Shown here: one piece after another, positions 33,405-41,354 of the stretch
Numbering within the stretch: the first letter of the stretch is position 1
Layout: each line of letters starts with the position of its first letter
Source: Janthinobacterium agaricidamnosum NBRC 102515 = DSM 9628
Lineage (GTDB): Bacteria > Pseudomonadota > Gammaproteobacteria > Burkholderiales > Burkholderiaceae_D
DNA length: 64,000 bases
Reading direction: 5' to 3'
Assembly: GCF_000723165.1 (NCBI RefSeq)
Contig: NZ_HG322949.1
Coordinates: 3,513,101-3,577,100, forward strand
Made by a program: the position numbers and the translations under genes
Notes under the pieces: model-generated
What the model saw: only the letters and a program-made list of their open reading frames with translations
What the model was told of the DNA's origin: nothing
Database searches by the model: none

Positions 33405-33992
33405 ATGAACCCGATTTCGTTTGACCCCAGCCGCACCGCGCTGGTGCTGATCGACCTGCAGCACAGCAATGTGGCGCGCGAACTGGCGCCCCACTCCGCG
33501 CAGCAAGTGCTGGACCATAGCGTGCAACTGGCTGCAGCGATGCGCCGGCGCGGCGGCACGGTGGTGTATGTGCGGGTACTGGTGAAAGAGTTGCTGCATC
33601 TGCCGGCCGATGTCGCGCTGTCGCGTCCGCCATCCGCGCCGCCGCTGCCCGAGAACGCCGCCGAACTGGTGCCGCAAGCGGGTTACCAGCCAGGCGATAT
33701 CGTCATCGCCAAGCGCCAGTGGGGTGCGTTCCAGGGTACCGACCTGGACCAGCAATTGCGCCGGCGCGGCATCGGCACCATCATCCTGACCGGCATCGCG
33801 ACCAATTTCGGCATCGAATCGACGGCCCGCGCGGCCGCCGACCAGGGTTATGCGGTGATTTTTGCCGAAGATGCGATGACCAGCCTGCGGGCGGATTTGC
33901 ACGAATTTTCCATCAAGAATGTGTTCCCCTTCATCGGCAAGGTGCGCTCGAGCGCCGACCTGACGGCGTTCCTGGCAAGCGATGCTGCTTGA
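33405..33992 (+). CDS. Isochorismatase-fold hydrolase lacking the catalytic Cys
   Basis: 195 residues of the isochorismatase/nicotinamidase superfamily: TALVLIDLQHSN (Asp17), DIVIAKRQWGAFQGTDLDQQ (Lys103), then LTGIATNFGIESTARAAADQ. At the position of the catalytic Cys of nicotinamidase-type amidases this protein has Gly136, as seen in isochorismatases that hydrolyse a vinyl ether (EntB/PhzD type), so it is probably not a cysteine amidase. Substrate unknown. TAGGAG lies before the ATG, and a plus-strand TATAAT with the TetR operator stands ~35 bp upstream, so TetR repression is likely. Confidence 0.88.
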   Translation: MNPISFDPSRTALVLIDLQHSNVARELAPHSAQQVLDHSVQLAAAMRRRGGTVVYVRVLVKELLHLPADVALSRPPSAPPLPENAAELVPQAGYQPGDIVIAKRQWGAFQGTDLDQQLRRRGIGTIILTGIATNFGIESTARAAADQGYAVIFAEDAMTSLRADLHEFSIKNVFPFIGKVRSSADLTAFLASDAA

Positions 33993-34054
33993 CGCTGATC
34001 GTCCACAGCCCGTCCAGGACTTGCACATAGCAAGCCCTGGACAATACAATTGTG

Positions 34055-34417
34055 ATGGCAGGCCCTCAATCACATTGCAAAAGGTGGAACATCATCGTCA
34101 CCAAGAATAAAATCGACGCTTTATATGTGAAGTTCAAAGCAAACTCTCCCATTACCGTCAACCGAGACACCGTCAACGCCATGGCGCAGCATTTCGCCCA
34201 GGACACCACTTTCGTGACGCACCTTGCGCTGGCCCGGCTGCGCGACGACATTGCCGCCGGACGGCTGGACATGGCGCATGCGCTGCCGCTGGCCGGCGCC
34301 GAATGGAGCCCGCCGGCCAACCCGGTGCGCGAACGCGGCGGACATCCATTGAAGTCCGCCGAACTGGCGTGGCAAGAAGATATCCAGCAACTGGCCGACG
34401 CCTTCAACAAGATGTAA
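34055..34417 (+). CDS. Hypothetical protein, about 120 residues
   Basis: The start is uncertain: ATG 34055 (with GTG 34052 before it) has a poor ribosome site, whereas AAAAGGTGG at 34079-34087 stands before IIVTKNKIDALYVKF, which has no ATG, GTG or TTG at the right place. From there the sequence is well behaved: YVKFKANSPITVNRDTVNAM, AQHFAQDTTFVTHLALARLR, then a Pro/Arg-rich region and a final helix. The middle resembles a small ribbon-helix or antitoxin-like helical unit (VTHLALARLRDDIAAG), but no toxin gene is adjacent. Family not recognised. It lies tail-to-tail with tarD (21 bp apart). Confidence 0.55.
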   Translation: MAGPQSHCKRWNIIVTKNKIDALYVKFKANSPITVNRDTVNAMAQHFAQDTTFVTHLALARLRDDIAAGRLDMAHALPLAGAEWSPPANPVRERGGHPLKSAELAWQEDIQQLADAFNKM

Positions 34418-34438
34418 TCAACAATGCAGCGGCCGGCA

Positions 34439-35608
34439 TCACTGGCCGCTCAGCGCCCGCATTTCACTGTACAGATTGGCCTTGCCTTCAAAACCGATGC
34501 CGACCAGCTTGGGCATGGTGATATAACCTTGCTCGACCGATACGCCATCCGGGAAACCGCCGAAAGGCTGGAATAAATCCGGATAGGATTCATTGCCACC
34601 CAAGCCCAATCCGGCCGCGATATTGAGCGACATCTGGTGGCCGCCGTGCGGAATGCAGCGGCTGCGCGACCAGCCGTGCTGCTGCAGCATGTCCAGCGTG
34701 CGCAAGTATTCCACCAGGCCATAACTCAAGGCGCAATCGAATTGCAGCCAGTCGCGGTCGGCGCGCATGCCGCCGTAACGGATCAGGTTGCGCGCATCTT
34801 GCATCGAGAACAGGTTCTCGCCGGTCGCCATCGGTTTGTCGTAATAGTTGCGCAAAGTGGCTTGCAATTCGAAGTCGAGCGGATCGCCCGCCTCTTCATA
34901 CCAGAACAGGTCGTACTGGCGCAGCGCCTTGGCGTAGGCAATCGAGGTGTCGAGGTCGAAACGGCCATTGGCGTCGACGCACAGTTTCTGGCCGTCCTGC
35001 AATACTTCCATGATGGAATCGATGCGCCGCAAATCCTCGTCCAGCGAGGCGCCGCCGATCTTTTTCTTGACCACCGTGTAGCCGCGGTCGATATAGCTGC
35101 GCATTTCATCCTTCAGCGCGTCATGGCTTTGGCCCGGATAATAATAACCGCCAGCCGCGTAGACGAAAATTTTCTTGTCCGGCGTGCCGGTGCCGTAGCG
35201 TTCCGACAGCAACTGGTACAAGGGCTGGCCGGCGATCTTGGCCACCGCATCCCAGATCGCCATGTCGATGGTGCCGATCGCCACCGAACGTTCGCCGTGG
35301 CCGCCCGGCTTTTCATTGGTGTACATGCAATCCCAGATCTTGTGCGGGTCGAGGTTGCCGCCGTCATCGCTGACCAGGCTGGCCGGGTCGGCTTCGAGGA
35401 TGCGCGGAATGAAGCGTTCGCGCATCAGCATGCCCTGGCCGTAGCGGCCATTCGAATTAAAACCGTAGCCGACCACCGGCTTGCCGTCGCGGATCACATC
35501 GGTGATCACCGCCACCAGGCTCAAGGTCATTTTGCTGAAATCGATGTAGGCGTTGCGGATCGGCGAGCTGATCGGGATGGTTTTTTCGCGGATGTCGACG
35601 ATTTTCAT
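34439..35608 (-). CDS. tarD: D(-)-tartrate dehydratase, enolase superfamily
   Basis: 389 residues, the length of characterised D-tartrate dehydratases. Enolase-superfamily active site: KKK at 181-183 (VVKKKIGG), metal ligands Asp212 (VDANGRF), Glu238 (YEEAGDP) and Glu264 (TGENLF), and the general acid/base His321 (IPHGGHQMS). These are each one position from the residues I recall for the Bradyrhizobium enzyme (Lys184, Asp213, Glu239, Glu265, His322), which is strong support. The reaction is D-tartrate to oxaloacetate plus water. ATG 35608 has AAGAAAG upstream. It is divergent from a LysR gene that probably senses the substrate. No tartrate transporter is adjacent. Confidence 0.9.
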   Translation of the reverse strand: MKIVDIREKTIPISSPIRNAYIDFSKMTLSLVAVITDVIRDGKPVVGYGFNSNGRYGQGMLMRERFIPRILEADPASLVSDDGGNLDPHKIWDCMYTNEKPGGHGERSVAIGTIDMAIWDAVAKIAGQPLYQLLSERYGTGTPDKKIFVYAAGGYYYPGQSHDALKDEMRSYIDRGYTVVKKKIGGASLDEDLRRIDSIMEVLQDGQKLCVDANGRFDLDTSIAYAKALRQYDLFWYEEAGDPLDFELQATLRNYYDKPMATGENLFSMQDARNLIRYGGMRADRDWLQFDCALSYGLVEYLRTLDMLQQHGWSRSRCIPHGGHQMSLNIAAGLGLGGNESYPDLFQPFGGFPDGVSVEQGYITMPKLVGIGFEGKANLYSEMRALSGQ

Positions 35609-35701
35609 GATGGGCTTTCTTAAGGAAGAAGGAATGCCGCAAGCATACTATTCAAACATAGTCGTATAATTTACCGCAATGAAAACCATTATTAACTTCA
35701 A

Positions 35702-36598
35702 GTGAAAAATGATATCCAGTCGGAATTGGCGTTCTTTGTCTTGCTGGCCAAGCTGGGCAGCCTGTCGGCCACCGCGCGCGAACTGGGCGTCACGCCGCCG
35801 GCGGTGACCAAGCGCTTGATGCTGATGGAACAACGGCTCGGCGTGCGCCTGGTCAACCGCACTACCCGGCGCATCAGCCTCAGCGCCGAAGGCGAAACCT
35901 ATCTGCAGCAAGCCACCCGGATTCTCGACGCAATCCGCGACATGGAAGAATCGGTGTCCAGCGGCCGCGCCGAACCGAAGGGCTTGCTGAAGGTCAACTC
36001 CACGCTGGGTTTCGGGCGCACCGTGATCGCGCCGCTGGTATCGCGTTTCGCGCAGCGCCATCCCGACGTCGAAGTGCGGCTGCAATTGACCGACCGGCCG
36101 ATCAACCTGGTCGAGGAAGCGTATGACCTGGCCATCCGCTTCGGTGAATTGCCGGACACGCGGCTCAGTGCGCGCAAGATCATGTCGAACCGGCGTTTCC
36201 TGTGCGCCTCCCCGGCCTATCTGCAACAGGCCGGCGTGCCGCAGGTGGCCGACGACTTGACGCGTCACCGCTGCATCTTGCACCGCCAAAACGACGACGC
36301 CTACGGCATCTGGCGGCTCGAAAAAGGCCGCAAGGTGGACACCGTCAAAGTGCGCGGCGCGGTGGCCAGCAACGATGGCGACGTGGTGCTGGGCTGGGCG
36401 CTCGACGGCCACGGCATCTTGCCGCGCTCCGAATGGGACCTGGCCAAATATCTCGATAGCGGCCGCCTGCAAGTCGTGTTGCCCGACTACACGCTGGAGC
36501 CGGCCGACCTGTACGTGTATTATCCCAGCCGCGCGCATTTGCCGGCACGGATGCGGACCTTCATCGACTTCCTGGTGGCCAGCCTGACGCAGAAATAG
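35702..36598 (+). CDS. LysR-family regulator, probably of tarD
   Basis: 298 residues starting with GTG 35702 (MKNDIQSELAFFVLLAKLGS). HTH at ~18-60 (ATARELGVTPPAVTKRLMLM), then a substrate-binding domain typical of LysR (LLKVNSTLGFGRTVIAPLVS; LYVYYPSRAHLPARMRTFID at the end). The effector-domain opening (VSSGRAEPKGLLKVNSTLGF) is the common GcvA/LysR type. The divergent tarD start is 93 bp away; the gap is AT-rich and would contain both promoters and the LysR site, but I see no clear long palindrome. Confidence 0.87.
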   Translation: MKNDIQSELAFFVLLAKLGSLSATARELGVTPPAVTKRLMLMEQRLGVRLVNRTTRRISLSAEGETYLQQATRILDAIRDMEESVSSGRAEPKGLLKVNSTLGFGRTVIAPLVSRFAQRHPDVEVRLQLTDRPINLVEEAYDLAIRFGELPDTRLSARKIMSNRRFLCASPAYLQQAGVPQVADDLTRHRCILHRQNDDAYGIWRLEKGRKVDTVKVRGAVASNDGDVVLGWALDGHGILPRSEWDLAKYLDSGRLQVVLPDYTLEPADLYVYYPSRAHLPARMRTFIDFLVASLTQK

Positions 36599-36664
36599 TC
36601 TGCTGCACCGCAAAAAATCTTGCATTAAACTGCCGCGCCGCTGGCTAAGCCACCCAGAACAAGA

Positions 36665-36690
36665 GTAACATTGCGACACAGCAATATTAC
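36665..36690 (+). repeat. 26-nt inverted repeat in the motA leader
   Basis: GTAACATTGC / GCAATATTAC arms (36665-36674 and 36681-36690) with a six-base loop and one mismatch. It ends just before the TGCAGGAG ribosome site of motA, so a stem here could affect access of ribosomes, or it could be a protein-binding site. Confidence 0.75.
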
Positions 36691-36705
36691 TGCAGGAGTA
36701 AGGTT

Positions 36706-37569
36706 TTGTTAGTTATTCTCGGATTTCTCGTCGTCTTATTATCCGTTTTTGGCGGATTTGCCATGCAGGGCGGCCACTTGGCCGCGCTGTTCCAACCGCT
36801 GGAATTGCTGATGATAGGCGGCGCCGCGGTCGGCACCTTTATCGTCGCCAATGACGGCAAGGCCATCAAGGCCACGCTGAACGCGCTGCCGACCTTGCTG
36901 CAAGGCTCGAAATACACCAAGGCGCTGTATATGGAATTGATGGGGCTGATGTATGAAATCCTCAGCAAAATCCGCAAGGAAGGCTTGATGTCGATCGAGG
37001 ACGATATCGACGATCCCTACCGCAGCCCGCTGTTCGTCAAATATCCGTACACCTTGTCGGATGAACATATCCTGGAATTCATCACCGATTATTTGCGCTT
37101 GATGGTGTCCGGCAATATGGATGCTTACCAGATCGAAAACCTGATGGATAACGAAATCGAGACCCATCATGAAGACGCCGAAATGCCGATCCAGACCATT
37201 TCGCAACTGGCCGAAGCGATGCCGGCGTTCGGCATCGTCGCGGCGGTGATGGGCGTGGTGCATACGATGGCGTCGGTCGGCTTGCCGCCGGCGGAACTGG
37301 GGGTGCTGGTGGCGCAGGCGCTGGTCGGCACCTTCATCGGCATCTTGCTGGCCTACGGTTTTGTCGCGCCGCTGGCCAGCCTGTTAAAACGCAAGCACCA
37401 TGAAACGTCGAAGATGTTCCAGTGCGTCAAGGTCACGCTGCTGGCCAGCCTGAACGGCTATGCACCGGCGCTGGCGGTGGAATTCGGCCGCAAGGTCATT
37501 TCAGCGACCGAGCGGCCCTCGTTCAACGAGCTGGAACGGCATGTGCGGCAAGTCAAGATCCGCCATTGA
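36706..37569 (+). CDS. motA: Flagellar motor stator protein MotA
   Basis: 287 residues, standard length. TTG start at 36706 with AGGAG 10 nt upstream; the reading begins LVILGFLVVLLSVFGGF, the conserved first membrane helix, so TTG is well supported. Four membrane segments; the second helix has PLELLMIGGAAVGTFIV, the cytoplasmic loop has the charged region (KIRKEGLMSIEDDID with R and E residues that contact FliG), and the third and fourth helices carry PAFGIVAAVMGVVHTM and GTFIGILLAYGFVAPLA, with the two conserved prolines. MotA forms the proton-driven stator with MotB. motB is not next to it: the downstream gene is convergent. A stem-loop stands in its leader. Confidence 0.95.
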   Translation: MLVILGFLVVLLSVFGGFAMQGGHLAALFQPLELLMIGGAAVGTFIVANDGKAIKATLNALPTLLQGSKYTKALYMELMGLMYEILSKIRKEGLMSIEDDIDDPYRSPLFVKYPYTLSDEHILEFITDYLRLMVSGNMDAYQIENLMDNEIETHHEDAEMPIQTISQLAEAMPAFGIVAAVMGVVHTMASVGLPPAELGVLVAQALVGTFIGILLAYGFVAPLASLLKRKHHETSKMFQCVKVTLLASLNGYAPALAVEFGRKVISATERPSFNELERHVRQVKIRH

Positions 37570-37590
37570 ATCCCGCCCGGAATGCCTGAC

Positions 37591-39459
37591 TCAAGGCGCG
37601 GCCGAGTCCGCGTCATGATCGTCCTTGACGCACTTTTCAGCGTCGTCGGCATCGTTAACATCGCTCAACAGACTCAGGCGCAAACGCTTGCCGCCGATCT
37701 CCAGTTCCTTGAGCCGCGGCGCGACCAGCCGGAAGTCGCCGGCGCGCAGTTGTTCGCGCAGCGGCTTGCAGCGCAGCAGGGAGGAATTGATATGACCGTA
37801 GGCCTGCCAACTGCCATCGGCCTTTTCCATCAGCAGCAGCGCCTCGCTGCCCGGCTCGCTGGAAACCAGTAATACCTCCGGCTTGCCGTCGCCATTAAAG
37901 TCGAGCGGATAGGCGTCGCAATGCTTGCCGACTTGCTTCATACAGTCGGGCAAATACCAGGTCTGTTTCGGCACGCTCCAATCCTGGCGCAAAAAACTGT
38001 CGGGCAATTGCGCGGTTGCCGGCCGCACCGTCAGATTGAACGCCACATTCTTCAGCCGCACCTCGTCGCTCCAGCGGCTGGCGCGTTTTAATATGGCGTC
38101 GGCGCCGGCCCTGACCAGCGCCGCATCGGCGCCGCTGCTGCGCACCTTCAACTGTTCCAGCGCCGCGCGGCCGTAACGGGCGCCCTCGAAACGCAGGTAC
38201 GCAAAATCGAACTTGTCGAGGCTGGTCTTGCCGGCCTCGAAACGCGCCATCTGGCTGGCGACCGCCAGCCGGGCCGGATCGGCCAGCGGCGAAAACAGCG
38301 CGAACAGCACGGCCAGCACGACAAAGGCGGTGGCCACGTTGACCTCGGCGATCTGGCTCAGCCAACTGCTGTTCTGGCGCGCCGCCCACGCATAGCCCAG
38401 CGCATAACAGGTGGCGACCACCAGGCAGGCGCAGGCGATGATGCGGTCCGAGGTCCAGCCATATTCGATCACGCGCACCGCCAGGGCGTAGATCGCGATG
38501 CCGACCACCAGCGGCAGCAGCAAGGCGGCCAGCCGGGTGCTGAGCTTGATCACCCGGGCCACACCCTGCCCCACTTGGCCATTCTGGAACGCGGCATTGA
38601 TCAGCAGCACCAGCACGGCGGCCGTGCCGAGCAATACCGAGGTGGCGCGGCGCGTGGCCCACAGCTTTTCGATGCCGGTAAAAGGCAGGCTGAGCAGGAA
38701 GCCGGCCACCAGCAGCGCCGTCACCGGCAACAGCCACGACATAAGCACCAGCAACAAGGTGCGGATACCGCGCACGATCGCCGGCCGCACGTCGGTGATG
38801 TGGATCGCGCACGAAAAGGCGAAACACGTCACCGGGATCACGAACCACGAGTGGCCGATCAATTCTTTCAAGAAGTTCAGCTTGATCAGCAGGAAAAGCT
38901 GGGCGCCCATCCACAGCACCAGCCACAGCACGCCGACGAAGAATGCCGAAAACAGCAACTGGATGCCGAGCTTCCAGGCGGTTTCAAAATGGGTCGGATA
39001 GGTGGCGATGCGGCGCTGGTCCAGTCCGCCGGCCAGCACCAGCGTGTGGGCGATGAAAAAGCCGGCGATGCTGAACACTATCAGCAAGCCCGACAGCACC
39101 GACATCGGACCGGTGTTACGGTAAACGCTCCATGGTTCAAGGCCGCCGCTGCGCCAGATATCGTGCACCGCCAGCATCACCATGATCACTGCGGCGCTGG
39201 CCATCCACAGCGCGATGCGGCGGGCCGCCATATGGCCCAGGCTGGAAATCAGCAATACCGGCAAGATCACACTCATCAGCAGCAACGGCCCCAATACATA
39301 CGGATCGCTGGCCGGCCAGGTTTTGCCCAGCATGGCGCTGGACAGGAAATACAGCGTTATGCCTTGCAGCAATCCGATCAGCAGCCGCGCGGCGGCAATC
39401 CGCGGCGCCACCACCGGATCAAGTAATACCGAGTCTTTTCCAGCGTTTGCCTGCTGCAT
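37591..39459 (-). CDS. DUF4153-like polytopic membrane protein
   Basis: 622 residues. The first ~400 residues hold 10-12 hydrophobic segments in the style of DUF4153 proteins (RLLIGLLQGITLYFLSSAML at the start, RRIALWMASAAVIMVMLAVH, FVGVLWLVLWMGAQLFLLIK), followed by a soluble C-terminal region of ~220 residues facing one side (FDFAYLRFEGARYGRAALEQ; LDFNGDGKPEVLLVSSEPGS, which looks like a small FG-GAP or calcium-binding-like DxNxDG repeat). Function unknown. ATG 39459 has AAGGA upstream. It is convergent with motA (21 bp apart). Confidence 0.8.
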   Translation of the reverse strand: MQQANAGKDSVLLDPVVAPRIAAARLLIGLLQGITLYFLSSAMLGKTWPASDPYVLGPLLLMSVILPVLLISSLGHMAARRIALWMASAAVIMVMLAVHDIWRSGGLEPWSVYRNTGPMSVLSGLLIVFSIAGFFIAHTLVLAGGLDQRRIATYPTHFETAWKLGIQLLFSAFFVGVLWLVLWMGAQLFLLIKLNFLKELIGHSWFVIPVTCFAFSCAIHITDVRPAIVRGIRTLLLVLMSWLLPVTALLVAGFLLSLPFTGIEKLWATRRATSVLLGTAAVLVLLINAAFQNGQVGQGVARVIKLSTRLAALLLPLVVGIAIYALAVRVIEYGWTSDRIIACACLVVATCYALGYAWAARQNSSWLSQIAEVNVATAFVVLAVLFALFSPLADPARLAVASQMARFEAGKTSLDKFDFAYLRFEGARYGRAALEQLKVRSSGADAALVRAGADAILKRASRWSDEVRLKNVAFNLTVRPATAQLPDSFLRQDWSVPKQTWYLPDCMKQVGKHCDAYPLDFNGDGKPEVLLVSSEPGSEALLLMEKADGSWQAYGHINSSLLRCKPLREQLRAGDFRLVAPRLKELEIGGKRLRLSLLSDVNDADDAEKCVKDDHDADSAAP

Positions 39460-39592
39460 GATTATCCTTGTATGAGCCGGGGAAATGCCTCACCCGTATC
39501 GGGGCATTATCACACTTCATTGCCTTCCTCTCAACGGTGATTCGATTGTCAATTCCAGCACGATGGCCCATGGATCGGCGACCGCACAAACG

Positions 39593-39621
39593 AAAAAACC
39601 GCGCCGGGATCGCCGGCGCGG
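39593..39621 (-). terminator. Rho-independent terminator of aceA
   Basis: 9-bp perfect stem CCGCGCCGG / CCGGCGCGG (39599-39607, 39613-39621) with a five-base loop, followed on the minus strand by six T. It lies 50 bp after the aceA stop. Confidence 0.9.
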
Positions 39622-39671
39622 CTTGATGGTCAGGAATATTCCCCTGCCCGGTGCCCTCTACGCATACAGTA

Positions 39672-40970
39672 TCAGGCGACTTTTTTGGCGTCGAAGAATT
39701 GTTCGTCTTCGGTTGAGCCGTGCAGAGCTGTGGTCGAGCTTTGTCCTTGCTGGATGGCCTGGGTGACCGCATCGAAATAACCGGTACCGACTTCGCGCTG
39801 GTGCTTGACGGCGGTAAAGCCTTTTTCGGCGGCGGCGAATTCGGCTTCCTGCAATTCCACGAAGGCCGACATCTGATTGCGGGCATAACCGTGGGCCAGG
39901 TTGAACATGCCGTAGTTCAAGGCATGGAAACCGGCCAATGTGATGAACTGGAATTTGTAGCCCATCGCGCCCAGTTCTTTTTGGAACTTGGCGATGGTCG
40001 CATCGTCCAGGTTCTTTTTCCAGTTGAACGATGGCGAGCAATTGTAGGCCAGCAATTTGCCGGGGAACCTGGCATGCACCGCGTCGGCGAATTTCTTCGC
40101 GAATTCCAGGTCCGGCTTGCCGGTTTCGCACCACACCAGGTCGGCGTACGGCGCATACGCCAGCGCGCGCGAAATCGCCTGCTCGATGCCGGGACGGGTT
40201 TTGTAAAAACCTTCGACGGTGCGCTCGCCGGTACAGAATGGCCGGTCGTTGGTATCGACGTCGGACGTCAGCAAGTCGGCCGCTTCGGCGTCGGTGCGGG
40301 CAATCACCAGCGTCGAGGTACCCATGACGTCGGCCGCCAGGCGCGCGGCGGTCAGTTTTTCCACCGCTTCGCGCGACGGCACCAGCACCTTGCCGCCCAT
40401 GTGGCCGCATTTCTTGACCGACGCCAGCTGGTCTTCGAAGTGAACCCCGGCAGCGCCGGCGTCGATCATCGATTTCATCAACTCATAGGCATTGAGCACG
40501 CCGCCGAAACCGGCTTCCGCATCGGCCACGATCGGTGCAAAGAAATCGATATCGTCCTTGCCTTCCGACCATTGAATCTGGTCGGCGCGGGTGAAGGTAT
40601 TGTTGATGCGCTTGACCACGGTCGGCACCGAGTTGGCCGGATACAGCGATTGGTCGGGATACATTTCACCGGCGTTGTTGGCGTCGCCGGCTACTTGCCA
40701 GCCCGACAGGTAGATCGCTTTCAAGCCGGCCTTGACTTGCTGCATGGCCTGGTTGCCGGTCAGCGCGCCCAGCGCATTGACGAAGGGCTCATGATTGACC
40801 AGGTCCCACAATTTTTCGGCGCCGCGCTTGGCCAGCGTATGCTCGACTTGCAAGGAGCCGCGCAGACGAACCACGTCTTCGGCGGTGTAATTGCGCACGA
40901 CGCCCTTCCAGCGCGGATTGGTATCCCAGTCTTTTTGCAGCGCTGCGACTTGCTGTTCACGAGTTGCCAT
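39672..40970 (-). CDS. aceA: Isocitrate lyase
   Basis: 432 residues, class I bacterial length. The catalytic loop [13 protein letters not shown] is intact with Cys188; the metal- and substrate-binding regions are also present ([20 protein letters not shown] at ~87-106, [20 protein letters not shown] at ~147-166, [10 protein letters not shown]). Isocitrate lyase cuts isocitrate to succinate and glyoxylate in the glyoxylate bypass, needed on acetate or fatty acids. Malate synthase is not in the window. A 14-bp palindrome stands ~80 bp upstream and is a candidate operator. Terminator downstream. The start ATG has GGAGAG upstream. Confidence 0.97.
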   Translation of the reverse strand: MATREQQVAALQKDWDTNPRWKGVVRNYTAEDVVRLRGSLQVEHTLAKRGAEKLWDLVNHEPFVNALGALTGNQAMQQVKAGLKAIYLSGWQVAGDANNAGEMYPDQSLYPANSVPTVVKRINNTFTRADQIQWSEGKDDIDFFAPIVADAEAGFGGVLNAYELMKSMIDAGAAGVHFEDQLASVKKCGHMGGKVLVPSREAVEKLTAARLAADVMGTSTLVIARTDAEAADLLTSDVDTNDRPFCTGERTVEGFYKTRPGIEQAISRALAYAPYADLVWCETGKPDLEFAKKFADAVHARFPGKLLAYNCSPSFNWKKNLDDATIAKFQKELGAMGYKFQFITLAGFHALNYGMFNLAHGYARNQMSAFVELQEAEFAAAEKGFTAVKHQREVGTGYFDAVTQAIQQGQSSTTALHGSTEDEQFFDAKKVA

Positions 40971-41050
40971 GGTGCTCTCCTATTGACATTCAAGTTAAAA
41001 AACGACATCCGTTAAACAAATAGTAGGCTCATTTGTGCAAGGCAGCAAGA

Positions 41051-41064
41051 GTCTTATATAAGAC
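41051..41064. promoter_or_regulatory. 14-bp perfect palindrome upstream of aceA
   Basis: GTCTTATATAAGAC, perfectly self-complementary, centred 87 bp upstream of the aceA start. The size and symmetry fit a dimeric regulator site; the regulator is not known to me. Confidence 0.65.
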
Positions 41065-41285
41065 ACATGAGTAAATTTTAATCGTTTAATTTCAAATACT
41101 TAAATATAAAATCCCATGATACGGAACGAAATTTCTCTGCGTGAGACGAGATGGATACACAAGCTGGTCACGTCATTTCACGATGCAAAATGCAATACGC
41201 GATGGTGAAAAAAGACGTGGAAAATGGCGCGTGGCGCAAAAATATAATACCTGCGAGCAAGTCAGCAAAACTTGTGAGATAGCAA

Positions 41286-41346
41286 GAAAACCAGGGACAG
41301 GCCTCGATTACCGGGCAATATATTGCCGGTTAATCGTAGCCTGTCC
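41286..41346 (-). terminator. Very long hairpin terminator of MFS gene
   Basis: A 52-bp near-perfect palindrome centred at 41320/41321: GGACAGGC / GCCTGTCC outer arms, CGATTA / TAATCG, and GGGCAATA / TATTGCC inner arms, with four mismatched positions. On the minus strand, 8 bp after the MFS stop, it is followed by CCTGGTTTTCTT. The stem is far longer than usual for an intrinsic terminator. Confidence 0.8.
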
Positions 41347-41354
41347 GTCCCGGC

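Larger units (their letters stand above)
40971..41354. other. 384-bp intergenic region, aceA control region plus MFS terminator
   Basis: No gene is supported here. The part next to aceA (40971-41100) is AT-rich and holds the 14-bp palindrome at 41051-41064; the part next to the MFS gene holds the long palindrome at 41295-41346. A plus-strand frame from 41141 runs antisense into the MFS gene and lacks protein-like composition. Confidence 0.7.
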
